Positions 35,066-42,847 of a stretch of 64,000 nucleotides of DNA are shown piece by piece. How positions within the stretch are numbered: position 1 is the stretch's first letter; every line of letters starts with the position of its first letter. A program made the translations under genes and the position numbers. The DNA is taken from positions 115,379 to 179,378 of the forward strand of contig JAOUOP010000006.1 of assembly GCA_029880325.1 (NCBI GenBank), given 5' to 3'. The notes under the pieces were generated by a model, which was given only the letters and a program-made list of their open reading frames with translations, searched no databases and had not been told where the DNA came from. The DNA comes from Myxococcales bacterium (GTDB lineage Bacteria > Myxococcota_A > Polyangia > Polyangiales > JAFGIB01).

Positions 35066-35905
35066 ATGCGCGCCCCATCCCACCGACGGCCCCGGCTGAT
35101 CACGCTGAGCGCGGCCCTCTTGCTCGGCCTGCAAGCGACCGGCTGCCTGATGATGGCCTCCGACGGCGACGAGCTCAGGACCCAGGGTCAGGCCCGCGAG
35201 CAGCGGCTGGAGCATCTCGAAGCGCGCGAGAAGGAAGGGCGCGAGGCGCTGGACGCCAAGATCGCCAAGCTCGAAGAGGTGCTCGATCAGGCCACCAAGC
35301 TGCTCAAGCGCAACAGCGCCGACGTAGGCGCCCAGGTCGAAGCCATGCAGCAGCAGCTGTCCAAGGCCGAGGGTCAAATCGCCGAGCTCGCCCACAAGCT
35401 CGACGTGATGAACCACGAGATGGCCAGCTACCGCGCCGAGATGGATCAGAAGCTCGGCAGCCTCCTGACCTCCAAGGGCAAGCTCGACCCGTCGCAGGTA
35501 CCCGCCGACAAAGACGCCCACTTCCAGGCCGCCTACGCCGCCTACAGCGCAGGCGAGCACGAAAAGGCGCGCGCGCTCTTTCGCGAATACGTCACGCGCT
35601 ACCCCCAGGACGAAAAGGCCGGCGACGCCCAGTACTGGGTGGGTGCCAGCTACGTGCAGCAAAACAAGCCGGCTTCGGCCCTGGGCGAGTACCGGCGCGT
35701 GATCGCCGACTACAGTAAGAGCAAGGCCTTCAACGTCGCGCTCTTCGGCATGGCCGATGCGTTCTACCGGCTCCACGCCTGCACCGACGCCAAGAGCGCA
35801 GCCGAGGCCCTGCTCAAGCGCAAGCCCTCCAAAAAGCTCGGCGACCGCACGCGCGATCTGCTCAAGCGCATCAAGGCAGCCAAATCCGGCTACTGCACCT
35901 CGTAG
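35066..35905 (+). CDS. CpoB/YbgF-like lipoprotein with coiled coil and TPR repeats
   Basis: 279 residues from the ATG at 35066; an earlier ATG at 35015 is possible but gives an overlong n-region. Lipobox in LLLGLQATGC. Residues about 35-135 form a heptad-rich coiled coil (EQRLEHLEAREKEGREALDA). About 150-270 are TPR repeats of the YbgF type: HFQAAYAAYSAGEHEKARAL, FREYVTRYPQDEKAGDAQYW, GEYRRVIADYSKSK. CpoB couples outer-membrane constriction and peptidoglycan synthesis through Tol-Pal. Being a lipoprotein differs from the E. coli protein. It overlaps the end of the convergent spermidine-synthase-like gene by 16 bases. Confidence 0.83.
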   Translation: MRAPSHRRPRLITLSAALLLGLQATGCLMMASDGDELRTQGQAREQRLEHLEAREKEGREALDAKIAKLEEVLDQATKLLKRNSADVGAQVEAMQQQLSKAEGQIAELAHKLDVMNHEMASYRAEMDQKLGSLLTSKGKLDPSQVPADKDAHFQAAYAAYSAGEHEKARALFREYVTRYPQDEKAGDAQYWVGASYVQQNKPASALGEYRRVIADYSKSKAFNVALFGMADAFYRLHACTDAKSAAEALLKRKPSKKLGDRTRDLLKRIKAAKSGYCTS

Positions 35906-38430
35906 CCCATCAGCCAACGCAGACTCGCCCATCGCAGTAGCAAGCGCTGACTGGGCCCGTCGAGGTCGAGGCCCCAGCCCGGCGTCGCGCGCGGCGAAAC
36001 CAGGTTGGAGTAGCGCTGGTAGTCGGGGCTCCGGTAGACCCGGCCGGCCAGCGCCAGCGCCTCCATGAGAAGCGGTCGCTCCGGGCACTGGCTGCAGAAG
36101 CGGGCGATGCGCTCGGGCGCCATCAAGGCGTAGGGCAGGCGCGTCTCCATCACGCGACTGACGCGGCTGTGCTCGAGCGTCGGTCGGTCGTCGCTGACCG
36201 GCGTGGTGGCGCCGGCCACCTGCCTCAGGCGCGCGGCGTCGGCGGCGAAACCCAGGGCCAGCTCCTCGGCGTCGGCCACGCCATGGGCGCGCAGGTCCGC
36301 GGCCACCGCAGGCCGCTCCCCCAGGCGCCGCCCCACGGCCTCGAGTGAGAAATCGGGAGCGGGCCCCTTCCAGCCCAAAAGGATCAACTCACGGCCATCA
36401 CCCACGTGTAGCTCGGCCTCCGGAAAGACCGCGACGAAGGCGGCGATCAAAGCGCGCACCTGGGCCGCGGGCACCTGGTAGGCCGGCAGCCACTGGCTGA
36501 GCGCACCGCCCGGACGTAAACGCGAGGCGGCCAGAGCGTAAAACTCGCGCGAGTAGAGGGCAGCGACGCCGGCGCTCGCGATGGGCGGTGGCTCCAGGGT
36601 GATCAGGTCGTAGTCGGCGCCGGAGGCCTGCGCGAGCCAGTGGCGACCGTCGTCGACGATCACCTGAAGCCGCCGATCGCGCAGCACATGGCCGTTGGCG
36701 TGGGCGAAGAGCGGCCCGAGTTCGAGCACATCGCGGTCGAGATCGGCCACCTCCAGGCGCTCGAGGGGATGCAACGAGGCCGCGCGCGTCGTATTGCCGA
36801 CGCCAAAACAAATCACCAGCGCGCGCCGTGGGGCCTCCATCTGCAGAAGCGGCAGATGAGCCATCAGACGCATGTAGCGGCGGGCGTGGGGGTCGGTGCT
36901 CGTCATCGGATGGCCCGAGGTCCACAGCCGCGCCGGGCCCTGTCGGCTCCCGGTCACCACGATCGTGTGCTCGACGCCCTCACGCACGGCCAGAAGGCGG
37001 CGGTGATCGACCCGGCCCGCGGGAAAGGCCGACCACAAAAGCTGCTCTGCAGGGGTCGTGGCAAAGACCGCTGCCACCAAAACCGCACCGAGCGCCGGAG
37101 CCAAGAGCTGCGCCCGGTTGCCCGCGACCGACGCCGACGCCGCCAGAAAGACAACCGCAAGGAGCGCCGCCGTGCGCTCGATGCCCAATGCGGGCAGCAG
37201 GAAGATCCCCGTCACCAGCGCGCCCGTCAGGTTACCCACCGCAGTAGCCAAGTAGAGCTGTCCGACCGTGCGCCCTACCCGGCCGGCGCGCTGGGCGACG
37301 CCATTGGCCAGGGGAAAGGCCATGCCCATGGCGAGCGAGGGCACGAACACCACCGAGGCGACGAAGCCCAACTCCATGCGCAGCTCGCCGAGCCGAGCCC
37401 GCGCCTCCGGGGCACTGGCCAAAAGTGGCCGCAGCGTAAGCTGCGCGGCCACCAGCTCCTTGGGGTCCCAGCTCGACAGCGCCGCCACCGAGAGCACGGC
37501 AGCGGCGGCCTGGGCGACAGCCAGCCATGGACGGCAGGCGCCGTAGCGACGCGCCAGCAGGGCCGCCAGCGTGGCGCCCAGCCACAAGCCCGAAAGGTGC
37601 GTGGAAAGCAGCATCGCGAAGACCATGCGGTAGGCCCCCAGGGCGCTGCCCAGAAAGCGCAGCCACAGGATCTCGAAACCCAGGGCCGCCATGCCGCCAA
37701 GCAGCAGGCTGACGGCGATGCGCGACTCGGACGGCTCCGGCCGAAATTCCAGGGCGACCGCCGGAAACTTTTCCGCAGGGGTGAGACGCCGCGCCCACAG
37801 CAGCGCGCCAACCCCGGCGATGACGTTGGCGAGCGCCGCCGAAAGCTGAGTGCGAAAGAGACCGACTTCCGGGACCAACCAGGCATCGGTGGCCAGCGCG
37901 CCCAGGGCCGCCCCCAGCGTATTGATGCCGTAGAGCAAGCCGATGCGAAAACCGCTCCACTCGACGCGGTCTTCGACTTCGCGGCTGACCAAAAAGCTCA
38001 AGGTCGCGCCCATCAAAAGCGCGGCCGGCGCGACGAAAACGCTGGCGACGACAACGCGCAGAAGCAGGCTCAGTGCCGAGGGCTCGAGCCAGCCGCCGGG
38101 GCCCCGGCTGTAGCCGCCGAGGGTCGCAAGCCAGTGGCCGCTGTGCTGCAGCAGTAGCGCCCCGCCCACGCCGAGCAGGGCGATGGCGAGCTCGGCCCGC
38201 CCGTAGGCGCGCAGGGGCTCAAAGCGGCCGCGGTCGACCGCTCGGCCCGCCCACAAGGCCCCGAGGCCGAGCGCCGCTACGAAAACCCCGCTGACCACCG
38301 CCGCCGACAGCACGGTGGTGCCCAGGACCGAGCCCAGGGTGCGGACCCAGGTCAGCTGCCAGAGCAGGCCCGCACCACCGGAGACCAGGAAGAGCCCATG
38401 CACGAGCCCCCGCGAGCGCCAGGCTGACAC
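35890..38430 (-). CDS. membrane-bound spermidine synthase-like protein (MFS-type helices plus Rossmann domain)
   Basis: 846 residues. About 10-500 contain some 13 or 14 hydrophobic helices (HGLFLVSGGAGLLWQLTWVR, GVFVAALGLGALWAGR, SLLLGGMAALGFEILWLRFL). The C-terminal part (about 500-780) is a polyamine-synthase-like Rossmann fold: ALVICFGVGNTTRAASLHPL, VADLDRDVLELG, DDGRHWLAQASGADYDLITL, LYSREFYALAASRLRPGGAL. Fused MFS/spermidine synthase proteins are widespread, but their substrate is mostly unproven; aminopropyl transfer should not be assumed. Its 3' end overlaps the convergent CpoB-like gene by 16 bases. Confidence 0.85.
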   Translation of the reverse strand: MSAWRSRGLVHGLFLVSGGAGLLWQLTWVRTLGSVLGTTVLSAAVVSGVFVAALGLGALWAGRAVDRGRFEPLRAYGRAELAIALLGVGGALLLQHSGHWLATLGGYSRGPGGWLEPSALSLLLRVVVASVFVAPAALLMGATLSFLVSREVEDRVEWSGFRIGLLYGINTLGAALGALATDAWLVPEVGLFRTQLSAALANVIAGVGALLWARRLTPAEKFPAVALEFRPEPSESRIAVSLLLGGMAALGFEILWLRFLGSALGAYRMVFAMLLSTHLSGLWLGATLAALLARRYGACRPWLAVAQAAAAVLSVAALSSWDPKELVAAQLTLRPLLASAPEARARLGELRMELGFVASVVFVPSLAMGMAFPLANGVAQRAGRVGRTVGQLYLATAVGNLTGALVTGIFLLPALGIERTAALLAVVFLAASASVAGNRAQLLAPALGAVLVAAVFATTPAEQLLWSAFPAGRVDHRRLLAVREGVEHTIVVTGSRQGPARLWTSGHPMTSTDPHARRYMRLMAHLPLLQMEAPRRALVICFGVGNTTRAASLHPLERLEVADLDRDVLELGPLFAHANGHVLRDRRLQVIVDDGRHWLAQASGADYDLITLEPPPIASAGVAALYSREFYALAASRLRPGGALSQWLPAYQVPAAQVRALIAAFVAVFPEAELHVGDGRELILLGWKGPAPDFSLEAVGRRLGERPAVAADLRAHGVADAEELALGFAADAARLRQVAGATTPVSDDRPTLEHSRVSRVMETRLPYALMAPERIARFCSQCPERPLLMEALALAGRVYRSPDYQRYSNLVSPRATPGWGLDLDGPSQRLLLRWASLRWLMGYEVQ

Positions 38431-38460
38431 GCGGCGAGTCTACCCGAAGGCGCCCCGCCG

Positions 38461-38889
38461 CGGTCAGCGCTCTCGCTCAGGGTGATGTCGTCAGCGGCGC
38501 GCACCATGGTGAAGCGCGAAGCGAGGACAGCTGGGTGGTGCCGTTGCCGGCGGCATCGAGTCCGTTGGCGCCGGCCGTGGTGCAGGGCGAATCGTTGTCG
38601 CGGATGCAGCCGTTGACGCGGCCGGCAAACAGCGGCTGGCCGTTGTCCGGTCCGATCACGGCGCCGACATCCGGTCGTAGCTGTCGATCACGCCATCGAG
38701 CCGACCGGGGCTGCGCGAACCGACGAAGGCGACCTTCAGGGTCGGCCAAGCGTCGCTGAAGGGAATCTGCAGGTAGGCATGGCGATGGCCGCACTTGGCG
38801 GATTCCATGCCCAGGTTCAACATGTAGGAACTCACACCCGTGCAGCCGTCGTCATCGTCGTGCTCGATCCAGGTGACCAGGCGAGGTGG
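38461..38889 (-). pseudogene. decayed C-terminal fragment of an EGF-lipoprotein-like gene
   Basis: Three minus-strand frames in succession resemble the end of the lipoprotein at 62318-63736. The first holds VTWIEHDDDD, GVSSYMLN and LDGVIDSYDR, then a stop at 38656-38658. A second frame continues VIGPDNGQPLFAGRVNGCIR (intact paralog: VTGPDNGQMKSDGRVAGCVR). A third ends FTMVRAADDITLSE (paralog: FVIKRVADNA). So at least two frameshifts are present, with no N-terminus, EGF repeats or signal peptide upstream. It is best read as the remnant of a lost paralog. Confidence 0.7.
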
Positions 38890-38966
38890 GCCAGGGGCCG
38901 AAAGGATCGGATAAGCTCAAGCCCAGCAGCGCCGCCCCCAACAACTTTCACTCTCAGACAACTCAC

Positions 38967-39482
38967 ATGACCGACCAGGTAAGTCAGCACGCACAGCCCT
39001 ACGGGCTCATCGGCGCAGCCGCGGGAGGTGCGCTCATCAACGCCCTGATCAACGGGGGCCTCGCCTGGCTGCTTTTTCGCCCCGATCAGCAGCTCGCGCT
39101 TTGGGCGCTGCCGGGCACCGCATTTGACGTGGTCGCCATGTGCTTCGGCATCGCATTCGGCACCGGCCTGGTCCTCACCCCCCAGCTACGCCGACAGCAG
39201 CGCGACGGACGCGTCACCGCGCCTGCGCTTCCGCCAGAGCGCCTCCTCCCCTTCAGCCGCTGGCCCGCGGGCGTGTTCCATCGGGCATTCAACCTCGGCG
39301 CCCTCTCGGTGCTGCTCTTCGCGCCGCCCACCATCACCCTGCTGTGGCTCGCCGGCCTCGATGCCATGGGCTACGCCCAGCTGATCGCCTTCAAGGCCGC
39401 CTTCGGCGCCGTGCACGGCGCCCTGGTCACCCCCATCATCGGCGTAGGCGCCCTGGTCGAGCCGGGAACTTTCGAGACCTGA
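38967..39482 (+). CDS. small membrane protein of unknown function
   Basis: 171 residues from the ATG at 38967. Four hydrophobic segments: YGLIGAAAGGALINALINGG, ALPGTAFDVVAMCFGIAFGT, NLGALSVLLFAPPTITLLWL, and AQLIAFKAAFGAVHGALVTP. The Asn/Gly-rich first helix (GGALINALINGGLAWL) is distinctive, but I do not recognise the family. The thioesterase gene begins 27 bases after its stop, so the two may be co-transcribed. Confidence 0.7.
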   Translation: MTDQVSQHAQPYGLIGAAAGGALINALINGGLAWLLFRPDQQLALWALPGTAFDVVAMCFGIAFGTGLVLTPQLRRQQRDGRVTAPALPPERLLPFSRWPAGVFHRAFNLGALSVLLFAPPTITLLWLAGLDAMGYAQLIAFKAAFGAVHGALVTPIIGVGALVEPGTFET

Positions 39483-39509
39483 TCTGTGGTATGCAGCCAC
39501 CCGGCCACC

Positions 39510-39965
39510 ATGACCACCCAACGCGATCCAGAAAAGCTCAAGCGCAAACTCTTCGAGTTCGCCCAGGACTTCCCCTTTTTCAAGCTCATCGGCTTTGAGT
39601 TGATCGACTTCGGACCCAAGTGGTGCAAGGCCAAGATCGAGCTGCGTGACGACCTGCGCAACGCCAACGGCGTGATGCATGGGGGCGCGATCGCGACGCT
39701 GATCGATGCCGCCATCACCCAGTGCATGCTCACCACCGACGAGTATCAGCAGATCCGCGACACCCGCGGCAGCATGACCAGCGTCGACCTGCGCATCAAA
39801 TACCTGCGCCCCCTGGGCGAGGGCAGCGCCACCTGCGAGGCCGAGATTCCGCACCTGGGCCGACGCATCGGCCACGCCAGCGCCGTGGTGAAGAACGACG
39901 CAGGCAAAGTCATCGCCACCGGCGACTCGATCATCATGCTGACGCTCGGTAACGCCGGCAAGTAA
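39510..39965 (+). CDS. PaaI-family hotdog thioesterase
   Basis: 151 residues. It hydrolyses acyl-CoA or aryl-CoA thioesters. The single hotdog fold carries the active-site segment NANGVMHGGAIATLIDAAIT with the expected H-G-G and following acidic residue. Later come SVDLRIKYLRPLGEGSATCE and RIGHASAVVKNDAGKVIATG. The start at 39510 gives MTTQRDPEKLKRKLF; an upstream in-frame start at 39486 is less likely. The substrate is unknown. Small membrane protein upstream on the same strand. Confidence 0.87.
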   Translation: MTTQRDPEKLKRKLFEFAQDFPFFKLIGFELIDFGPKWCKAKIELRDDLRNANGVMHGGAIATLIDAAITQCMLTTDEYQQIRDTRGSMTSVDLRIKYLRPLGEGSATCEAEIPHLGRRIGHASAVVKNDAGKVIATGDSIIMLTLGNAGK

Positions 39966-39971
39966 CGCCGC

Positions 39972-40829
39972 TCACGGCGCCGCTCGCGTGGCCTCGGCAT
40001 AGGCCGCGAGCAAGCGCTCGGTGATCGGCCCCAACTCGCGCCCGCCGAGGGCCTGGCCGTCCAGGGAACTGACCCTGAGAATGCCAGCGCCGGTGCCGGT
40101 GACAAAAACCTCGTCGGCGCTGAAGAGATCGATGCGCCCCAGGGTCTCGACGCGGCTGTCGATGCCCAGCTCGGCCGCAAGCTCCAGCACCGTCGCGCGC
40201 GTGACGCCGTCGAGGCAACCGTCGCTGGTGGGCGGCGTCTTGAGCTGCCCGCCCTGCACCACGAAGACATTGGCCACCGTGGCCTCGGCCACCTGGCCGC
40301 GGCCGTTGAGCATCAAGGCCTCGTCGACGCCCTGACGGCGCGCTTCGGCCTTGGCCATCACGTTGTTGAGATAGTTGAGGGACTTGATGCGCGGGTCGAG
40401 CACGTCCGCCGCCGGCCGCCGCACGCTGGAGGTGATCATGGACAGCCCCGCGCGCCTTCGTTCTTCATCGAAGAGCGCGATGGTGTCGGCGATGCAGAAC
40501 AGCGACGGCCGCTCGCAGCGGGTGGGGTCGATGCCCAGCGGCCCGCGCCCGCGGGTCACGACCAGGCGCAGATAGATCTCGTCACCGCCATGGGCCTCCA
40601 CGACGCGCTCGACCGCCTCGCGGAGGCCCTCGAGGCCACCGGGCAGCGAAAGCCCCAGGGCGCGAGCGCCGTAGGCCATGCGCTCGAGGTGGGCCTCGAG
40701 CCGAAAGGGCCTGCCTCCGTAGGCGCGAATGCCCTCGAAGATGCCGTCGCCGTAGAGCAGGCCGTGATCGTCGACCGAAATGGTCGCCCGCTCGCCGTCG
40801 TGGATTTCACCGTCGATGTAGACCTTCAT
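39972..40829 (-). CDS. ilvE: class IV aminotransferase, branched-chain amino acid type
   Basis: 285 residues, fold type IV PLP enzyme. YIDGEIHDGERATISVDDHG, LLYGDGIFEGIRAY, the Schiff-base Lys in DPRIKSLNYLNNVMAK (about 155), GQVAEATVANVFVV and DGVTRATVLELAAELG fit short branched-chain aminotransferases. D-amino acid aminotransferase or aminodeoxychorismate lyase activity cannot be fully excluded. The start codon overlaps the IclR stop by one base (TGATG), implying translational coupling to that regulator. This suggests the enzyme is under IclR control, perhaps in amino-acid breakdown more than synthesis. Confidence 0.85.
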   Translation of the reverse strand: MKVYIDGEIHDGERATISVDDHGLLYGDGIFEGIRAYGGRPFRLEAHLERMAYGARALGLSLPGGLEGLREAVERVVEAHGGDEIYLRLVVTRGRGPLGIDPTRCERPSLFCIADTIALFDEERRRAGLSMITSSVRRPAADVLDPRIKSLNYLNNVMAKAEARRQGVDEALMLNGRGQVAEATVANVFVVQGGQLKTPPTSDGCLDGVTRATVLELAAELGIDSRVETLGRIDLFSADEVFVTGTGAGILRVSSLDGQALGGRELGPITERLLAAYAEATRAAP

Positions 40830-41560
40830 CAGAGCTTCCTCCGCATCACGATATCCCGGGCCGCCGCCATCATGCGCTCGGCCACCTCGACCTCGCCCAA
40901 AGCCTGCAGCCGCGCGCTGGTCATGGCCGCGCACACGGCGCCCTCGAGCGCTCCATCGACCACGACCGGTGCCGCCACCACGCTCAGACCCTCGATCCAC
41001 TCCTGGCGATTGACGGCGTAGCCCTGCCGCCGCGCCTGCTCGACCGACTCCTGCAGACAATGGCCCGAGAGCGTGGCGGCGGTGAAAGGCTCGGGATCGT
41101 CCCGGTCTTCGAGCTGCGCGGGCGCCAACGCGCGGTAAAGCTTGCCGACCGCGCTCGCCCCACTGGGCACCTCGGCCCCAACTTGGGGTGAAGCGCGCAA
41201 AAGCCCGCTGCCCTCGGCCTTGTCGAGCACCAAAAGCCTGCCGCCGCGCGCGGCCACCAGAAAGCAGGTCTCATCCAGGGCAGCCACGGTCGCTTCCAGC
41301 ACATCGTGACCCAAAACCACCAGCGGCTCGCGATCGAGCACGCGGCGGGCCAACCACAGAAGCCCCACCCCCGTGCGGTAGCGACCGGAGGCGTCCTGCT
41401 CCACCAGCCCACGCCGCCCCAGGGCCTGCAACATGCGGTGGGCGCTGCTCTTGGGCATCGAGAGCGCACGCCCGATCTGGCTCACACCCAGGGCCTCGGA
41501 CTGGTCGTGCAGGTGGAAAAGCACGTCCAGGGCGCGGTCGATGGCGGTCGATTGTTCCAT
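40829..41560 (-). CDS. IclR-family transcriptional regulator
   Basis: 243 residues from the ATG at 41560. N-terminal winged HTH (TAIDRALDVLFHLHDQSEAL, SQIGRALSMPKSSAHRMLQA, LVEQDASGRYRTGVGLLWLA). The C-terminal GAF-like effector domain (about 75-240) has ETCFLVAARGGRLLVLDKAEG, GASAVGKLYRALAP and SVVAAPVVVDGALEGAVCAA. IclR proteins usually bind small organic acids and regulate their own promoter. Two palindromes at 41554-41589 straddle and precede its start codon and fit autoregulation. It is coupled to the aminotransferase gene downstream and divergent from the diheme lipoprotein gene. Confidence 0.93.
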   Translation of the reverse strand: MEQSTAIDRALDVLFHLHDQSEALGVSQIGRALSMPKSSAHRMLQALGRRGLVEQDASGRYRTGVGLLWLARRVLDREPLVVLGHDVLEATVAALDETCFLVAARGGRLLVLDKAEGSGLLRASPQVGAEVPSGASAVGKLYRALAPAQLEDRDDPEPFTAATLSGHCLQESVEQARRQGYAVNRQEWIEGLSVVAAPVVVDGALEGAVCAAMTSARLQALGEVEVAERMMAAARDIVMRRKL

Positions 41561-41589
41561 GATATGAAACGCTCTTCTACTATACGGAA
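41554..41589. promoter_or_regulatory. two candidate IclR operator palindromes
   Basis: GTTCCATGATATGAAAC (41554-41570) and TTCTACTATACGGAA (41575-41589). Both resemble the TTCCG/A-TAT-GGAA type of IclR-family operator; the second is close to TTCCGCTATACGGAA. The first covers the IclR start codon. The pair could control both the IclR-ilvE unit and the divergent diheme lipoprotein gene. Confidence 0.5.
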
Positions 41590-41681
41590 CATCATAGATG
41601 GAGAGCCCTGCCGACGCAAGGGCGGCGTGTTCGACGGTGACTGGCGTCCAGCGGCCCTTCGGCGTTACACCGGGGGAGCCG

Positions 41682-42827
41682 ATGCTCCGTCCGATGCCAC
41701 AGTGGAGCGCCGCCCTGGCCTCCATCGCCCTGCTGGTGGGGTTGCCCGGGCCCGTCGCCTGCTCCGAAGGCGGGGCCGCCGGGGAGCGCGCTCCCGCTCC
41801 CGACGACGACGCCGCCACGGCGCGCGACGGCAGTGACGACGGTGGCTCCAGCGACGACGCTGCAAACGCTTCCAACGCCATGGACGCGGCCTCGAGCGAC
41901 GCCGGCAGCGACGCCAGCAGCGACGCCAGCGGCGACGCCAGCAGCGACTCCGAAGCCCTGCCGACGACGCTGCATGAAACCGGGCTCTACGCCGATGCGA
42001 GCGGCCAACAGCTGGCTCCCGGCGTGATGGAGTTCGCGCCCGCCTACCCGCTGTGGTCCGACGGCGCCGACAAGGCCCGCTGGCTGTACTTGCCCGAGGG
42101 CAGCACCATCGACGGAAGCGACATCGACAGCTGGCGCTTCCCCGTCGGCACCAAGGCCTGGAAGGAGTTTCGCCAGGGCGACAAGCGCCTGGAAACCCGC
42201 CTTCTGTGGAAGACCGAACGCGGCTGGTTCCGCATGGCCTTCGCCTGGAATGCCGCCCAGGACAGCGCCAGCGCCCAACCCGACGGCGCCCTCGATGTGC
42301 TGGGCACCGCGCACGACATCCCCAGCCGCGAGGACTGCGACGAATGCCACAACGGCCGCGCCGACCGCCTGTTGGGCATCGGCGCCCTGCAGCTCTCCCA
42401 CGACGGCCCGGGGCTGACCCTGCGCGAGCTATCCGACAGCGGCAGACTCGTGCCCGCGCCGAGCGACGCCCTGCGACTTCCCGCCGGCGCCGATTGGGAA
42501 GCTCTGGGCTACCTGCATGCGAACTGCGGTAGCTGCCACAATCCGGAGAGCACCTACTGGGATCGCGTGGACCTCAATCTCTGGCTCCAAGGCGACCAGC
42601 TCACCGACATCGCGCAAACCACGAGTTATCTGTCCACAGTGGGCGTGGCGCTGACCGAAACGGGCGGCGCCCTTTCGCTGCGCATCGCCGCAGGCGACTC
42701 CGACGCCAGCGGCCTGATTGCACGCATGCTACTGCGCGGCCAGGACATCGCGATGCCGCCCCTGGGCAGCGAGCAGGTGGATGCCAGCGGCGTGCAGCGG
42801 GTGCGCGACTTCATTGATGGACTGTGA
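41682..42827 (+). CDS. diheme c-type cytochrome-like lipoprotein
   Basis: 381 residues from the ATG at 41682, with GGGGGAG upstream. Signal peptide ASIALLVGLPGPVACSEG with a likely lipobox Cys. An Asp/Ser/Ala linker (about 50-95) contains 12-base tandem repeats encoding D-A-S-S/G. The conserved domain begins FAPAYPLWSDGADKARWLYL, seen in SO2930-type diheme proteins. It holds two heme c sites: Cys219-Cys222-His223 (CDECH) and Cys282-Cys285-His286 (CGSCH). It is translationally linked to the PQQ dehydrogenase-like gene and could accept its electrons. Confidence 0.85.
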   Translation: MLRPMPQWSAALASIALLVGLPGPVACSEGGAAGERAPAPDDDAATARDGSDDGGSSDDAANASNAMDAASSDAGSDASSDASGDASSDSEALPTTLHETGLYADASGQQLAPGVMEFAPAYPLWSDGADKARWLYLPEGSTIDGSDIDSWRFPVGTKAWKEFRQGDKRLETRLLWKTERGWFRMAFAWNAAQDSASAQPDGALDVLGTAHDIPSREDCDECHNGRADRLLGIGALQLSHDGPGLTLRELSDSGRLVPAPSDALRLPAGADWEALGYLHANCGSCHNPESTYWDRVDLNLWLQGDQLTDIAQTTSYLSTVGVALTETGGALSLRIAAGDSDASGLIARMLLRGQDIAMPPLGSEQVDASGVQRVRDFIDGL

Positions 42828-42847
42828 TGCAGGAAAAGGGAAATGCC

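Noticed and set aside
41885..41950. 12-base tandem repeats GACGCCAGCAGC
   Set aside because: They encode the Asp-Ala-Ser linker of the diheme lipoprotein; not a CRISPR or mobile repeat.
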